Assembly (NCBI RefSeq): GCF_020539485.1
Contig: NZ_JACDXU010000001.1
Coordinates: forward strand, 1,178,001 to 1,242,000
Direction of reading: 5' to 3'
Source: Fulverythrobacter ferritrahens
Lineage (GTDB): Bacteria; Pseudomonadota; Alphaproteobacteria; Sphingomonadales; Sphingomonadaceae
DNA: 64,000 bases
Part shown: positions 46,300-54,972 of the stretch, piece after piece
How positions within the stretch are numbered: the stretch's first letter is position 1
How the letters are laid out: each line of letters starts with the position of its first letter
The notes under the pieces: model-generated
Told to the model about the DNA's origin: nothing
What the model saw: only the letters and a program-made list of their open reading frames with translations
Databases searched by the model: none
Program-made: the position numbers and the translations under genes

Positions 46300-47486
46300 C
46301 TGCAGCGCGAAGGGTTCTGTCGATTGCAACCCTTTACCCCAACAGCCACACCCCGCGCTTCGGGACTTTCGTCGCACGGCAGATGGAAGCGCTCGCCGCG
46401 CGCGGCGATTGGGAAGTAACGCTGATCAATCCCATCGGCATTCCGCCGATTGCCTTCGGCCCCTATCGGGCCCTCGCCCACGCAGTAGAAAGCGGGCGGG
46501 AGAATGGCGTGGATGTTCACCGCATCCGCTTTCCCCTGCTGCCCCGGTTCGGGGCGAGGCTGAACCCATCCGCCATCGGGCGCGCCATATTGCCTCTGGC
46601 GCGACGCCTTCACGCCGAACGCCCGTTCGATCTGGTGGACGCGCAGTTCTTCTTCCCCGACGGGCCGGCCGCCGCCCGGATAGCCAGGGCGCTGGGCCTG
46701 CCGCTGTCCATCAAGGCGCGCGGGGCGGACATCCACTATTGGGGCAGCCTCCCATGGGCGCGCCGGGCGATAGTAGATGCTGGAAAGCAGGCGACAGGCA
46801 TGCTGGCCGTTTCCCAGGCCTTGGCGGCGGACATGGCGGCGCTCGGCCTGCCGCAAGGCTCCATCACCGTGCATTATACTGGCCTCGACCGCGCCCGCTT
46901 CCATCCGCTCGGCCGCGCCAATGCCCGGCAGTATCTGGCCGGAATGCCCGGCCTGCATATCCATCCCGGTCACAGGCTGTTGGCAGCGGTCGGCGCGCTC
47001 ATTCCCCGCAAAGGGCAATCGCTGGTGATCGAGGCGCTCGCCCGGATCGAGGGAACAGATCTGGTGCTGGTGGGCGCGGGACCTGACGAAGCCAGCCTGC
47101 GTCGGCTCTCTTCCAGCCTCGGCGTGGCGGACAGGGTGCATTTTCTCGGCAATATCGATCACGATCTGTTGCCGGTCGTTCTCTCCGCCGCCGATGCGAT
47201 GGTTTTGCCCTCCTCCAGCGAAGGGCTTGCCAATGCCTGGATAGAGGCGCTGGCTTGCGGAACGCCTCTGGTAATCTGCGATGCGGGCGGCGCGCGCGAA
47301 GTGGTGCGCGATGCCTCGGCGGGCTTTGTGGTGGAGCGGGATGTGGCGGAAATCGCGCAGGCGATCAGCGCCTTGCTGAAAGATGCGCCCAGCCCAGACG
47401 CGGTCGCCGCCAATGCGGATCGCTTCAGCTGGGAGGCCAATGCCCGGGCATTGGCCGATTATTACGAGCGCTTGCTCACGGCCTGA
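46296..47486 (+). CDS. Glycosyltransferase family 4 protein
   Basis: A GT-B fold glycosyltransferase of about 396 aa. The N-terminal domain starts with L-S-I-A-T-L-Y-P-N-S-H-T-P-R-F-G-T-F and the C-terminal GT4 domain has A-V-G-A-L-I-P-R-K-G-Q, V-G-A-G-P-D-E, and the donor-binding E-x7-E region P-S-S-S-E-G-L-A-N-A-W-I-E-A-L-A-C-G-T-P-L-V. Sugar and acceptor are unknown. The GTG at 46296 overlaps the regulator stop as GTGA; ATG 46260 is an alternative start with a 40-nt overlap. The coupling to a regulator gene is unusual for a lone glycosyltransferase. Confidence 0.88.
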   Translation: MTAARRVLSIATLYPNSHTPRFGTFVARQMEALAARGDWEVTLINPIGIPPIAFGPYRALAHAVESGRENGVDVHRIRFPLLPRFGARLNPSAIGRAILPLARRLHAERPFDLVDAQFFFPDGPAAARIARALGLPLSIKARGADIHYWGSLPWARRAIVDAGKQATGMLAVSQALAADMAALGLPQGSITVHYTGLDRARFHPLGRANARQYLAGMPGLHIHPGHRLLAAVGALIPRKGQSLVIEALARIEGTDLVLVGAGPDEASLRRLSSSLGVADRVHFLGNIDHDLLPVVLSAADAMVLPSSSEGLANAWIEALACGTPLVICDAGGAREVVRDASAGFVVERDVAEIAQAISALLKDAPSPDAVAANADRFSWEANARALADYYERLLTA

Positions 47487-47541
47487 GCCGGGCAATCACG
47501 CCCCTCGCTCTCATCCATCGCAATCCTGCACGTCAGCCGGA

Positions 47542-47574
47542 CCGTTCATGCCGGCAAATCACCGGCACGAACGG
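47542..47574. terminator. Hairpin between the glycosyltransferase gene and secF
   Basis: CCGTTCATGCCGG (47542-47554) and CCGGCACGAACGG (47562-47574) pair with one mismatch around a 7-nt loop. It lies between convergent genes. There is no strong T-run. Confidence 0.5.
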
Positions 47575-47585
47575 ACTGGCAAACC

Positions 47586-48563
47586 TCAGACTTCGCCCCG
47601 GGCGAGCTTGTCGGCCTTGTCGCCGGCATCCTCTTCAGGAACGAAGCTGTGGGAATCCACGCCCAGCCAGATCAGGATTGGCGCGGCCATGTAGACCGAG
47701 CTGTAGGTACCAACGAAGATACCCAGCGTGATTGCCGCGGTGAAGCCGAACAGGCTCGCCGGGCCAATCAGCAGAAGCGCCAACAGCACCACCAGAATGG
47801 TGAGCGAAGTCATCACCGTACGCGCGAGAGTTTCGTTCACCGAGAGATCCAGCAGTTCGGGCAGCTGCATCTTGCGGTATTTCTTCATATTCTCACGAAT
47901 ACGGTCATAAACCACGATGGTGTCATTCAGCGAATAACCGATGATCGTCAGGATCGCGGCCACGATCTTCAGGTCGAACTCAATCTGAAACAGGGCGAAC
48001 ATGCCCATCGTCAACGAAACGTCATGGACCAGCGCGAACAGCGCGCCCACGCCGAACTGCCATTCGAACCGCACCCAGATGTAGATCGAGATCGCCAGCA
48101 TGGCGAAGCCCAGGGCATACATGGCGGTGGTGAACAGCTCGCCAGAGACCTTGCCTGAAACCGAGGAAAGGTCGTCTATTCGCGCATCCTTGAATTCGCT
48201 CTTGATCGCGTTGACGACATTGGTGGTCATCGCATCGGACGCAGCCGGATTGTCTGCCACGTCTTCAGGAAGCGGGAAGCGGATGGAGACTTCGTTCTTG
48301 TTGCCCGCGATCTGGATCACCGGCTCGCCATAGCCCAGCCCCGCCACCTGCTCGCGCAATTCGGCGACGGGAGCTTCCTTGGTCTGGGTGAAGGTCACCA
48401 GGATCTGCTGGCCGCCGACGAAATCGACGCCCAGATTGAGGCCCTTGATGAAGACCAGCGCGATGCTGGCAATGATCAGAAAGGCGCTGACCGAGTAGAA
48501 CGGCACGCGCCACTTCAGGAAGTGGATGTTCGTATCGTCGGGAACGAGCTTGAGCAGTCGCAT
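47586..48563 (-). CDS. secF: Protein translocase subunit SecF
   Basis: A 325-aa RND-type membrane protein that with SecD drives late steps of Sec export. The first helix (about 20-38) is followed by G-L-N-L-G-V-D-F-V-G-G-Q-Q, a periplasmic domain, and five more helices with the D-x-x-L-x-M-G and I-G-Y-S-L-N-D-T-I-V-V-Y-D-R-I-R-E-N motifs. Length is typical. It lies 14 nt after secD. Confidence 0.96.
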   Translation of the reverse strand: MRLLKLVPDDTNIHFLKWRVPFYSVSAFLIIASIALVFIKGLNLGVDFVGGQQILVTFTQTKEAPVAELREQVAGLGYGEPVIQIAGNKNEVSIRFPLPEDVADNPAASDAMTTNVVNAIKSEFKDARIDDLSSVSGKVSGELFTTAMYALGFAMLAISIYIWVRFEWQFGVGALFALVHDVSLTMGMFALFQIEFDLKIVAAILTIIGYSLNDTIVVYDRIRENMKKYRKMQLPELLDLSVNETLARTVMTSLTILVVLLALLLIGPASLFGFTAAITLGIFVGTYSSVYMAAPILIWLGVDSHSFVPEEDAGDKADKLARGEV

Positions 48564-48577
48564 CTATCCGTTCCTTC

Positions 48578-50164
48578 TCAAACGGCGAGGTCACTGGGCC
48601 GCGCCTTGCGCAGCCAGCCGGCAACCCACATGCGGGTCAGGGTAACGGCCGTGAAGACCGAGGTGACAATGCCGATCATCAGCACGATCGCGAAGCCGCG
48701 CACCGGGCCGGATCCGAAGGCGAACAGAAGCACCGCTGCGATAACATTGGTGATGTTCGCATCGAAGATGGCGCGGCTGGCTTCCTTGTAGCCTGCTTCC
48801 ACTGCAGCCACGACTCGTCGCCCTCGTTTTCGCTCCTCGCGTATGCGTTCGTTGATCAGCACGTTGGCGTCCACCGCCGCACCAATGGTAAGCACGAAAC
48901 CCGCAATGCCCGGAAGGGTCAGCGTGGTCTTGAAAACCGCCATCACGCCCAGCAGCATCAGAACGTTCAGCACCAGCGCGATATTGGCGTAGATGCCGAG
49001 CCGGCCATAGGTGAAGCCGATCAGCAGCAGTACCGCAGCCGAGCCGACCCCCATTGCGAGCAGACCCTTGCGGATCGAATCAGCGCCGAGTTCGGGGCCA
49101 ACTGTGCCTTGCTGGACGACGGTGAGGTCCACCGGAAGCGCGCCGGAACGCAGCGAGATGGCCAGCTGGTTCGCGGATTCGGTGGTAAAGCTGCCCGAGA
49201 TCTGCGCCTTGCCGCCCAGGATCGGCTCGTTGATGTTCGGGGCCGAAAGCACCTGGCCATCAAGGATGATGGCAAAGGGCTTGCCAACGTTCTGCGCCGT
49301 GAGATCGGCGAATTTCTTGCCGCCGGCCTGGTCGAAAGTGATGTCCACCACGGCCTGGTTGTTGCGCTGGTCGAAGCTCTGCTGCGCGTTGGTGAGCGAA
49401 TCGCCCCGAATGCCGCCGAGACGCTTCACCGCGATCGAAGTCCCCGCCAGCGGCGTACCGGGAGCATAGGGCACGATTTCGCTACCCGGAGGCGCGATGC
49501 CCTGCGCCACGTCGGATTGCAGCGCGGTGGTATCCACCAGCTTGAATTCGAGCTTTGCCGTCTGGCCCAGCAGCGATTTCAGCGCTTCGGGATCGCTGAG
49601 GCCCGGCACCTGCACCGAAATGCGGGTATCGCCTTCGCGAATGATGGTCGGCTCGCGGGTGCCCAATGCGTCGATACGCTTGCGGACCACTTCGGTTGCC
49701 GTATCCATCGCGTTGGAAACGGCCTGATCGAGGCCATTCTTCGTGGGAGTCAGCACAAAGCGGCTGCCATCGACCACTTCCAGATTCCATTCCCGCACCG
49801 GCCCGCTGCCATTTACCAGCGGCAGGAGTTCCTCACGTGCGCGATCGACCTGGGTGGGATTGTCCAGCAGGAAGCTGATCCGGCCGTTGCTGCTCGAAAG
49901 ATCGCCGATGCGGATCGCGGGCGATGCCTGCCGCAACACACGGCGAACATCTTCTTCCATGCTCTCAAGCCGCTGGCGGGCTACCTGCTTGGTATTGGCT
50001 TCCAGCAGGATCTGGCTGCCGCCGGCAAGGTCCAGCCCCAGATTGACCTGTGGCCCCGGAATCCCGACGCCCGCAAGCGAACCGAGAGTAGGAAGCGCTG
50101 CGGCAACCGCAGCCAGGGTCAGGAACCAGAGCCAGGCCCTTTTCCAGGTGGGAAAATCGAGCAT
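48578..50164 (-). CDS. secD: Protein translocase subunit SecD
   Basis: A 528-aa partner of SecF. It has an N-terminal helix, the L-G-L-D-L-A-G-G motif near residue 45, the large periplasmic domain (about 60-350) with G-T-R-E-P-T-I and S-G-S-F-T, and a C-terminal bundle of helices containing A-A-V-D-A-N-V-L-I-N-E-R-I-R-E-E. It lies 14 nt after yajC. The protein uses the proton gradient to pull substrates outward. Confidence 0.96.
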   Translation of the reverse strand: MLDFPTWKRAWLWFLTLAAVAAALPTLGSLAGVGIPGPQVNLGLDLAGGSQILLEANTKQVARQRLESMEEDVRRVLRQASPAIRIGDLSSSNGRISFLLDNPTQVDRAREELLPLVNGSGPVREWNLEVVDGSRFVLTPTKNGLDQAVSNAMDTATEVVRKRIDALGTREPTIIREGDTRISVQVPGLSDPEALKSLLGQTAKLEFKLVDTTALQSDVAQGIAPPGSEIVPYAPGTPLAGTSIAVKRLGGIRGDSLTNAQQSFDQRNNQAVVDITFDQAGGKKFADLTAQNVGKPFAIILDGQVLSAPNINEPILGGKAQISGSFTTESANQLAISLRSGALPVDLTVVQQGTVGPELGADSIRKGLLAMGVGSAAVLLLIGFTYGRLGIYANIALVLNVLMLLGVMAVFKTTLTLPGIAGFVLTIGAAVDANVLINERIREERKRGRRVVAAVEAGYKEASRAIFDANITNVIAAVLLFAFGSGPVRGFAIVLMIGIVTSVFTAVTLTRMWVAGWLRKARPSDLAV

Positions 50165-50178
50165 CGCCTGCGCCTCGA

Positions 50179-50499
50179 TCAGTCGTTGGCCGGAGCGCCG
50201 CCGGGGGCGACCACGTCAGTGACGGTTTGCTTGACGGCCTTGACCTTCACGCCCTGCGCGATCTCGATTTCGACATAGACGTCATCGACCTTGATAACCT
50301 TGCCGAGCAGACCGCCGCCGGTGATCACCTGATCGCCGCGCTTCATGCCCTGCACCTTCTGCTGGTGTTCCTTCTGCCGCTTCATCTGCGGACGCAGGAT
50401 CAGGAACCAGAAGATCACGACCATGCCGACGATCGGCAGGAAACCAATCAACTGCTGCGTGCCGCTGGCTCCGGCGCTGGCGGAAAGGTAATCAAGCAT
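50179..50499 (-). CDS. yajC: Preprotein translocase subunit YajC
   Basis: A 106-aa single-span membrane protein. The helix (about 18-38) is followed by the conserved L-I-L-R-P-Q-M-K-R-Q-K-E-H motif and an SH3-like tail with G-D-Q-V-I-T-G-G-G-L-L-G-K-V. It is first in the yajC-secD-secF operon and joins the SecDF complex. Confidence 0.95.
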   Translation of the reverse strand: MLDYLSASAGASGTQQLIGFLPIVGMVVIFWFLILRPQMKRQKEHQQKVQGMKRGDQVITGGGLLGKVIKVDDVYVEIEIAQGVKVKAVKQTVTDVVAPGGAPAND

Positions 50500-50685
50500 C
50501 AGGCACGCCCCTCATTCATTCGGCGGAAATTTCGCGTTCAATTGGTGCCGGAATGTTGGATTTCAAGGCTCCGGCAGACAGGCAGCGCGCCTAGCAGCAA
50601 AGCCTTGGGGGTGCAACGCGGCACCCGGAATGAGCGTTCCCACAGGAGAATTCTTTCAGCCTGGCCAAAATGCCCGAACCCGTGC

Positions 50686-50714
50686 TTGCATGATCGCAGA
50701 CACCTGCCTATAGG
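50686..50714 (+). promoter_or_regulatory. Candidate sigma-70 promoter of tRNA-Pro
   Basis: TTGCAT (50686-50691), 17 bases, TATAGG (50709-50714). The predicted start of transcription lies some nine bases before the tRNA, a usual layout for a tRNA gene. Confidence 0.5.
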
Positions 50715-50729
50715 GCGCGCCTCCACTGT

Positions 50730-50806
50730 CGGGACGTAGCGCAGCCTGGTAGCGCATCACACTGGGGGTGTGGGGGTCGGAGGTTCGAATCCTCTCGTCC
50801 CGACCA
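50730..50806 (+). tRNA. tRNA-Pro (GGG)
   Basis: A 77-nt cloverleaf with acceptor stem CGGGACG/CGTCCCG. The anticodon loop CTGGGGG gives GGG. A73 and CCA are encoded (50803-50806). The C1:G72 start fits bacterial tRNA-Pro. Confidence 0.95.
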
Positions 50807-50840
50807 GTGGAATTAACTCACCCCAAAATCGTCTGATGCG

Positions 50841-50861
50841 GCCCCGGCTTATAGCCGGGGC
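50841..50861. terminator. Hairpin between tRNA-Pro and the FAH-family gene
   Basis: GCCCCGGC (50841-50848) and GCCGGGGC (50854-50861) form a perfect 8-bp stem with a TTATA loop, between convergent units. Confidence 0.55.
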
Positions 50862-50869
50862 GAGCGCCT

Positions 50870-51721
50870 TTAGGCTGATCGGGCCACGCGGTTCTCGATA
50901 GCGCCGATACCGTCGATCTCGCAGCGCACGACATCGCCTTCCTTCAGGAATTGCGGAGGATTCATCCCCATGCCCACTCCTTCCGGGGTGCCCGTGGCGA
51001 TCAGGTCGCCCGGCTCCAGCGTGAAGGCCGTGGAGAGATATTCGATCTGACTGGCAATGGAGTGAATCATATTGGCAGTCGTGTTTTCCTGCCGTTTTTC
51101 TCCATTGACGAAACAGCGCAACGCCAGTGCCTGCGGATCGGGAATCTCGTCAGCCGTCACGATCCAGGAGCCGATGGGCCCGTGAGTGTCGAAGCTCTTG
51201 CCCATGGTGAACGTGGGCGTGTGTTTCTGCCAGTCCCGCGCCGAAACGTCGTTGGCCACGACATAGCCGAAGATGTGCGACAGGGCATCTTGCGCGCGCA
51301 CTCCCTTGGCCCTTGCCCCGATCACTACGCCCAGTTCCACTTCGTAATCGACCATGGTGGAAACACCGGGATCGATGGGATCGAAGGGCCCGGAAATGCA
51401 AGTGGTCTGCTTGTTGAACCAATATTGGTGGGCCGGGGCGGAATCGCGCCCCATTTCAGCGATGTGCTTCGCATAATTCATCCCGATGGCGAGATATTTT
51501 CCGGGCCGGAAAGGCGCCAGAAGACGCACATCCTGCAGCCGGTGATGCGGGGCGATGGCATCGGTCATCTCGCGAATCTGGCCTAGTGCATCGTCACCTC
51601 CCGCGATGATCGAAAGCAGGTCTGGAAACAGGCATCCGGCCGCGGCCAGACTGATGATTCCCTCATCCTCAACCACGCCAATGTCGATCTGACCATCAAT
51701 CTCGAACCGCGCCAAACGCAT
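50870..51721 (-). CDS. Fumarylacetoacetate hydrolase (FAH) family protein
   Basis: A 283-aa member of the FAH superfamily. The N-terminal part is poorly defined, while the core has I-G-M-N-Y-A-K-H-I-A-E, the metal-binding E-V-E-L-G-V-V-I-G (with D-Y-E), N-D-V-S-A-R-D-W-Q, G-K-S-F-D-T-H-G-P-I-G and T-G-T-P-E-G-V-G. Such enzymes cleave carbon-carbon bonds or decarboxylate keto acids, such as acylpyruvate hydrolase. The substrate cannot be read from the sequence and no pathway genes adjoin it. Confidence 0.88.
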   Translation of the reverse strand: MRLARFEIDGQIDIGVVEDEGIISLAAAGCLFPDLLSIIAGGDDALGQIREMTDAIAPHHRLQDVRLLAPFRPGKYLAIGMNYAKHIAEMGRDSAPAHQYWFNKQTTCISGPFDPIDPGVSTMVDYEVELGVVIGARAKGVRAQDALSHIFGYVVANDVSARDWQKHTPTFTMGKSFDTHGPIGSWIVTADEIPDPQALALRCFVNGEKRQENTTANMIHSIASQIEYLSTAFTLEPGDLIATGTPEGVGMGMNPPQFLKEGDVVRCEIDGIGAIENRVARSA

Positions 51722-51858
51722 GCAAAATCCTCTCTTCCGGAGCCTTTTTCGAGCCTAGCGCCAGCCGACGCGCAAAGCGACAGAGATGCACGACAAAAGC
51801 ACGGAAGGCCGGACATCCCCCAGTCCGCATGGGGAGCGGAAACAGCCTGAAATAGCAT

Positions 51859-51883
51859 TTTCCTACACGAACCAATTTGGTTA
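51859..51883 (+). promoter_or_regulatory. Element C before the holin gene
   Basis: TTTCCTACA (51859-51867), CG, then AACCAATTTGGTTA (51870-51883), which contains the palindrome AACCAATTTGGTT. It ends about 36-39 nt before the holin ATG. It matches element A in its first half and element B in its second half (13 of 14 bases). Confidence 0.6.
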
Positions 51884-51919
51884 GTCAGTTCCGCGAATCG
51901 CATCCCAAGGAGCAAAGCG

Positions 51920-52333
51920 ATGGCGATCCTCGACGTTCTGATCGGCCCGATTTCCGCGATCATCGACAAGGTGATTCCCGACAAAGCCGCACGGGAAAAG
52001 GCCAGGCTGGAACTGCTGAAGCTGGAAGGCACGCAGGAAATGGAGCTGATCCAGGCCCAGCTTTCGGCCATTGTGGCGGAAGCCAATTCCAGAGACCCTT
52101 GGACCAGCCGTGCCCGGCCCAGCTTCCTTTATGTGATCTATGTCCTGCTCCTATGGGCTATCCCCATGGGCCTGATCGCCGCCTTTCGCCCGGAAGTGGC
52201 GCGGGACATTGCCAGCGGCATGAACAACTACCTCAACGGCTTGCCCGAACCGCTCTACGCCCTCTTCGGCACCGGCTATCTGGGCTACACGGCAGCGCGC
52301 CAGTGGGGGAAGGTAAAGGGCGTGGAGCGGTAA
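51920..52333 (+). CDS. Holin family protein (GTA-type 3TM holin)
   Basis: A 137-aa small membrane protein resembling the GTA_holin_3TM family. An amphipathic start (M-A-I-L-D-V-L-I-G-P-I-S-A-I-I-D-K-V-I-P-D) and a charged helix (K-A-R-L-E-L-L-K-L-E-G-T-Q-E-M-E-L) precede S-R-A-R-P-S-F-L-Y-V-I-Y-V-L-L-L-W-A-I-P, a membrane helix, and a second one near residues 108-126. Such holins open the inner membrane for phage or gene-transfer-agent release. An AAGGAG ribosome site precedes it. No endolysin or capsid genes adjoin. Its promoter element matches that of the DUF6456 gene. Confidence 0.82.
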   Translation: MAILDVLIGPISAIIDKVIPDKAAREKARLELLKLEGTQEMELIQAQLSAIVAEANSRDPWTSRARPSFLYVIYVLLLWAIPMGLIAAFRPEVARDIASGMNNYLNGLPEPLYALFGTGYLGYTAARQWGKVKGVER

Positions 52334-52341
52334 CTCCTTCT

Positions 52342-52360
52342 TCCGCTCATCCTGAGCGGA
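52342..52360. terminator. Small hairpin after the holin gene
   Basis: TCCGCTCA (52342-52349) and TGAGCGGA (52353-52360) pair perfectly around a 3-nt loop, 9 nt after the holin stop codon. It may end the holin transcript. Confidence 0.45.
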
Positions 52361-52450
52361 TCCCTGGATAAACTGCGTTATCCTCACGCCTCGCCCACCT
52401 TCCCCACTGCCCCCCTTCCCGCTATGCCGCGCCTCCAAGGAGAAACAGCC

Positions 52451-52888
52451 ATGTCCGCCAACACCGTCTATGTCCTCAACGGGCCCAACCTGAACCTGCT
52501 CGGCATGCGCGAGCCGGAAATCTACGGCACCGAGACATTGGACGATGTCGCGGGCATGCTGGAGGATCGCGGACGCGAGCTGGGGCTGGAAATCGACATG
52601 CGCCAGTCCAACCATGAAGGACATTTGATCGACTGGATGCACGAAGCGCAGGCCGAGGGCGCGAAGGCGATCCTGATCAATCCTGGCGCCTATACCCACA
52701 CTTCCATCGCCCTGCTGGATGCGGCCAAGTCCATCAAGATTCCGGTGATCGAAGTGCATCTTTCCGATCCTGAAAAGCGGGAGGATTTCCGCCACATTTC
52801 CTATATCGGCATGGCCGCCGTGAAGACCGTCAAGGGTTTGGGAACCAGGAGCTATCTCGTCGCGTTGGAACACGTCGCAACGCTGTGA
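52451..52888 (+). CDS. aroQ: 3-dehydroquinate dehydratase, type II
   Basis: A 145-aa type II dehydroquinase of the shikimate pathway. N-G-P-N-L-N-L-L-G near residue 10, R-E-P-E-I-Y-G with the catalytic tyrosine, the substrate loop [21 protein letters not shown] and E-V-H-L-S with the catalytic histidine are all present. An AAGGAG ribosome site supports ATG 52451. It precedes accB. Confidence 0.96.
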   Translation: MSANTVYVLNGPNLNLLGMREPEIYGTETLDDVAGMLEDRGRELGLEIDMRQSNHEGHLIDWMHEAQAEGAKAILINPGAYTHTSIALLDAAKSIKIPVIEVHLSDPEKREDFRHISYIGMAAVKTVKGLGTRSYLVALEHVATL

Positions 52889-52997
52889 AACGGCCCGCCG
52901 GGCACCATGGCCGAAGGGGAAATCAGGCCGCCACCCCTTGCCAGCCCGGCATTGTCTGCGCATAGCGACCGCAAAACTGGATACCCACGAGGAACGA

Positions 52998-53489
52998 ATG
53001 GGCGAAAGCAAGGGCGCTTCCAGCCGTAACGGCCGGATGAATGTCGATACTGATATGGTTCGCGAGCTGGCTGAAATGCTGGCCGATACCGGTCTTACCG
53101 AAATCGAGGTGGAAGACGGCGATCGCAAGATCCGCGTCTCGCGCGGGGCCGTTGCGGCTGCCGCTGCCCCGGTGGCATTTGCCGCCGCGCCAGCCCCGGC
53201 GGCCGCTCCGGCTGCTGCCGTTGCCGCACCGGCAGAAAGCGCACCGGCCGATCACGCCAATGCCGTGAAATCGCCGATGGTCGGCACCTGCTATCTCTCT
53301 TCCGAACCGGGCGCCGCCCCCTTCGTGAAGGTGGGCGACACGGTGAAGGCCGGGGACACGCTGCTGATCGTGGAGGCGATGAAAGTGATGAATCCCATCT
53401 CCGCCACCGCGCCCGGCACGGTCAAGGCGATCCTGGTAGAGAACGGGCAGCCGGTCGAATATGACCAGCCGCTGGTCGTAATCGCTTAA
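52998..53489 (+). CDS. accB: Acetyl-CoA carboxylase biotin carboxyl carrier protein
   Basis: A 163-aa carrier. The N-terminal dimerisation helix ([18 protein letters not shown]) is followed by an Ala/Pro-rich flexible linker (about residues 50-85) and the biotinyl domain with the modified lysine in V-E-A-M-K-V-M-N. It carries carboxyl groups from biotin carboxylase to the transferase in fatty acid synthesis. ATG 52998 has a GAGGAAC ribosome site. It precedes accC by 15 nt. Confidence 0.95.
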   Translation: MGESKGASSRNGRMNVDTDMVRELAEMLADTGLTEIEVEDGDRKIRVSRGAVAAAAAPVAFAAAPAPAAAPAAAVAAPAESAPADHANAVKSPMVGTCYLSSEPGAAPFVKVGDTVKAGDTLLIVEAMKVMNPISATAPGTVKAILVENGQPVEYDQPLVVIA

Positions 53490-53504
53490 AGGCTGCACAG
53501 CGCC

Positions 53505-54854
53505 ATGCCGATTACCCGCCTGCTGATCGCCAATCGCGGCGAAATCGCCCTGCGCATTCATCGCGCGGCTCATGAAATGGGCATCGAAACCGTGGCGGTG
53601 CATTCCACCGCCGATGCGGATGCGATGCATGTGCGCCTGGCTGACCAGGCCATCTGCATCGGGCCGCCCTCGGCCACCGATTCCTATCTGAACATCGCGG
53701 CGATCATTTCGGCGGCCGAAATTTCGGGCGCGGATGCGATTCATCCGGGTTACGGATTCCTGTCCGAGAACGCCAAGTTCGCGGAAATCGTGGAAGCTCA
53801 CGGCATCACCTGGATCGGGCCCAAGCCCGAACACATCCGCACCATGGGCGACAAGGTGGAGGCCAAGCGCACCGCTGGCGCGCTGGGCCTGCCGCTGGTT
53901 CCCGGTTCGGACGGCGCGATCAGCGATCCCAAGGTAGCCGCCAAGATTGCCGAGGAAATCGGCTATCCGGTGATCATCAAGGCCGCATCGGGCGGCGGCG
54001 GACGCGGCATGAAGGTTTGCCCCAGCCCCGACCAGCTCGAAACGCTGATGAAGCAGGCCGGCAGCGAGGCGAAGGCCGCCTTTGGCGACGACACCGTCTA
54101 TCTCGAGAAGTATCTCGGTAATCCACGTCACATCGAATTCCAGGTGTTCGGCGACGGCAATGGCAACGCGATCCATCTGGGCGAGCGCGACTGTTCGCTG
54201 CAGCGCCGCCACCAGAAGGTAATCGAGGAAGCCCCCTCCCCCGTCCTCTCTGCCGAGGATCGCGAGCGGATGGGCGGCATCGTGGCCAAGGCCATGGCCG
54301 AAATGGGCTATCGCGGTGCAGGCACGATCGAATTCCTGTGGGAAGATGGCGAGTTCTATTTCATCGAAATGAACACCCGCCTGCAGGTAGAACATCCCGT
54401 TACCGAAGCGATCACCGGGGTGGACCTGGTCCGCGAACAGATCCGCATTGCCGATGGCAAGCCGCTGTCGGTCACGCAGGAAGAACTGGAGTTCAAGGGC
54501 CACGCCATCGAATGCCGCATCAATGCGGAAGATCCGTGGACCTTTGCCCCTTCGCCCGGAAAGGTGAAGGCCTATCACGCGGCAGGCGGCATGCATGTGC
54601 GCGTGGATAGCGGGCTTTATGCCGGTTACTCGATCCCGCCCTATTACGATTCCATGATCGCCAAGCTGATCGTCTATGGCCGCACGCGCGATGGCTGCAT
54701 CATGCGGCTGAAGCGAGCGCTGAAGGAAATGGTGATCGAAGGCGTGAAAACCACCATTCCGTTGCACGAAGCCCTGCTCGATCAGCCCGATATCCTTAAC
54801 GGCGACTATTCGATCAAATGGCTGGAGGAATGGCTGGAGAAGCGCGAGGGGTAA
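53505..54854 (+). CDS. accC: Acetyl-CoA carboxylase biotin carboxylase subunit
   Basis: A 449-aa ATP-grasp enzyme. It starts [13 protein letters not shown], has the glycine-rich loop [11 protein letters not shown], the H-I-E-F-Q-V-F-G-D motif, and the catalytic region [14 protein letters not shown]. It carboxylates the biotin on AccB using bicarbonate and ATP. Length matches the family. Confidence 0.97.
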   Translation: MPITRLLIANRGEIALRIHRAAHEMGIETVAVHSTADADAMHVRLADQAICIGPPSATDSYLNIAAIISAAEISGADAIHPGYGFLSENAKFAEIVEAHGITWIGPKPEHIRTMGDKVEAKRTAGALGLPLVPGSDGAISDPKVAAKIAEEIGYPVIIKAASGGGGRGMKVCPSPDQLETLMKQAGSEAKAAFGDDTVYLEKYLGNPRHIEFQVFGDGNGNAIHLGERDCSLQRRHQKVIEEAPSPVLSAEDRERMGGIVAKAMAEMGYRGAGTIEFLWEDGEFYFIEMNTRLQVEHPVTEAITGVDLVREQIRIADGKPLSVTQEELEFKGHAIECRINAEDPWTFAPSPGKVKAYHAAGGMHVRVDSGLYAGYSIPPYYDSMIAKLIVYGRTRDGCIMRLKRALKEMVIEGVKTTIPLHEALLDQPDILNGDYSIKWLEEWLEKREG

Positions 54855-54972
54855 ACGCGCCTATCCATCAGAAAAATCCGACGATTTTTCAAATTTTAGG
54901 TCACTTTTCGGCGTTTGTTGTTAACCATTGGGCCTTAGCCTGCCTCGCAGACCGGGGGGTTATCGAAAGCCG

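Noticed and set aside
51920-52333. The holin as evidence for a prophage
   Set aside because: No integrase, terminase, capsid, tail or endolysin gene lies nearby and the flanks are housekeeping genes, so an intact or recent prophage is not supported.
52923-54767. A 614-aa open frame antisense to accB and accC
   Set aside because: His/Gly/Arg-rich composition and full overlap with two certain genes mark it as a shadow frame.
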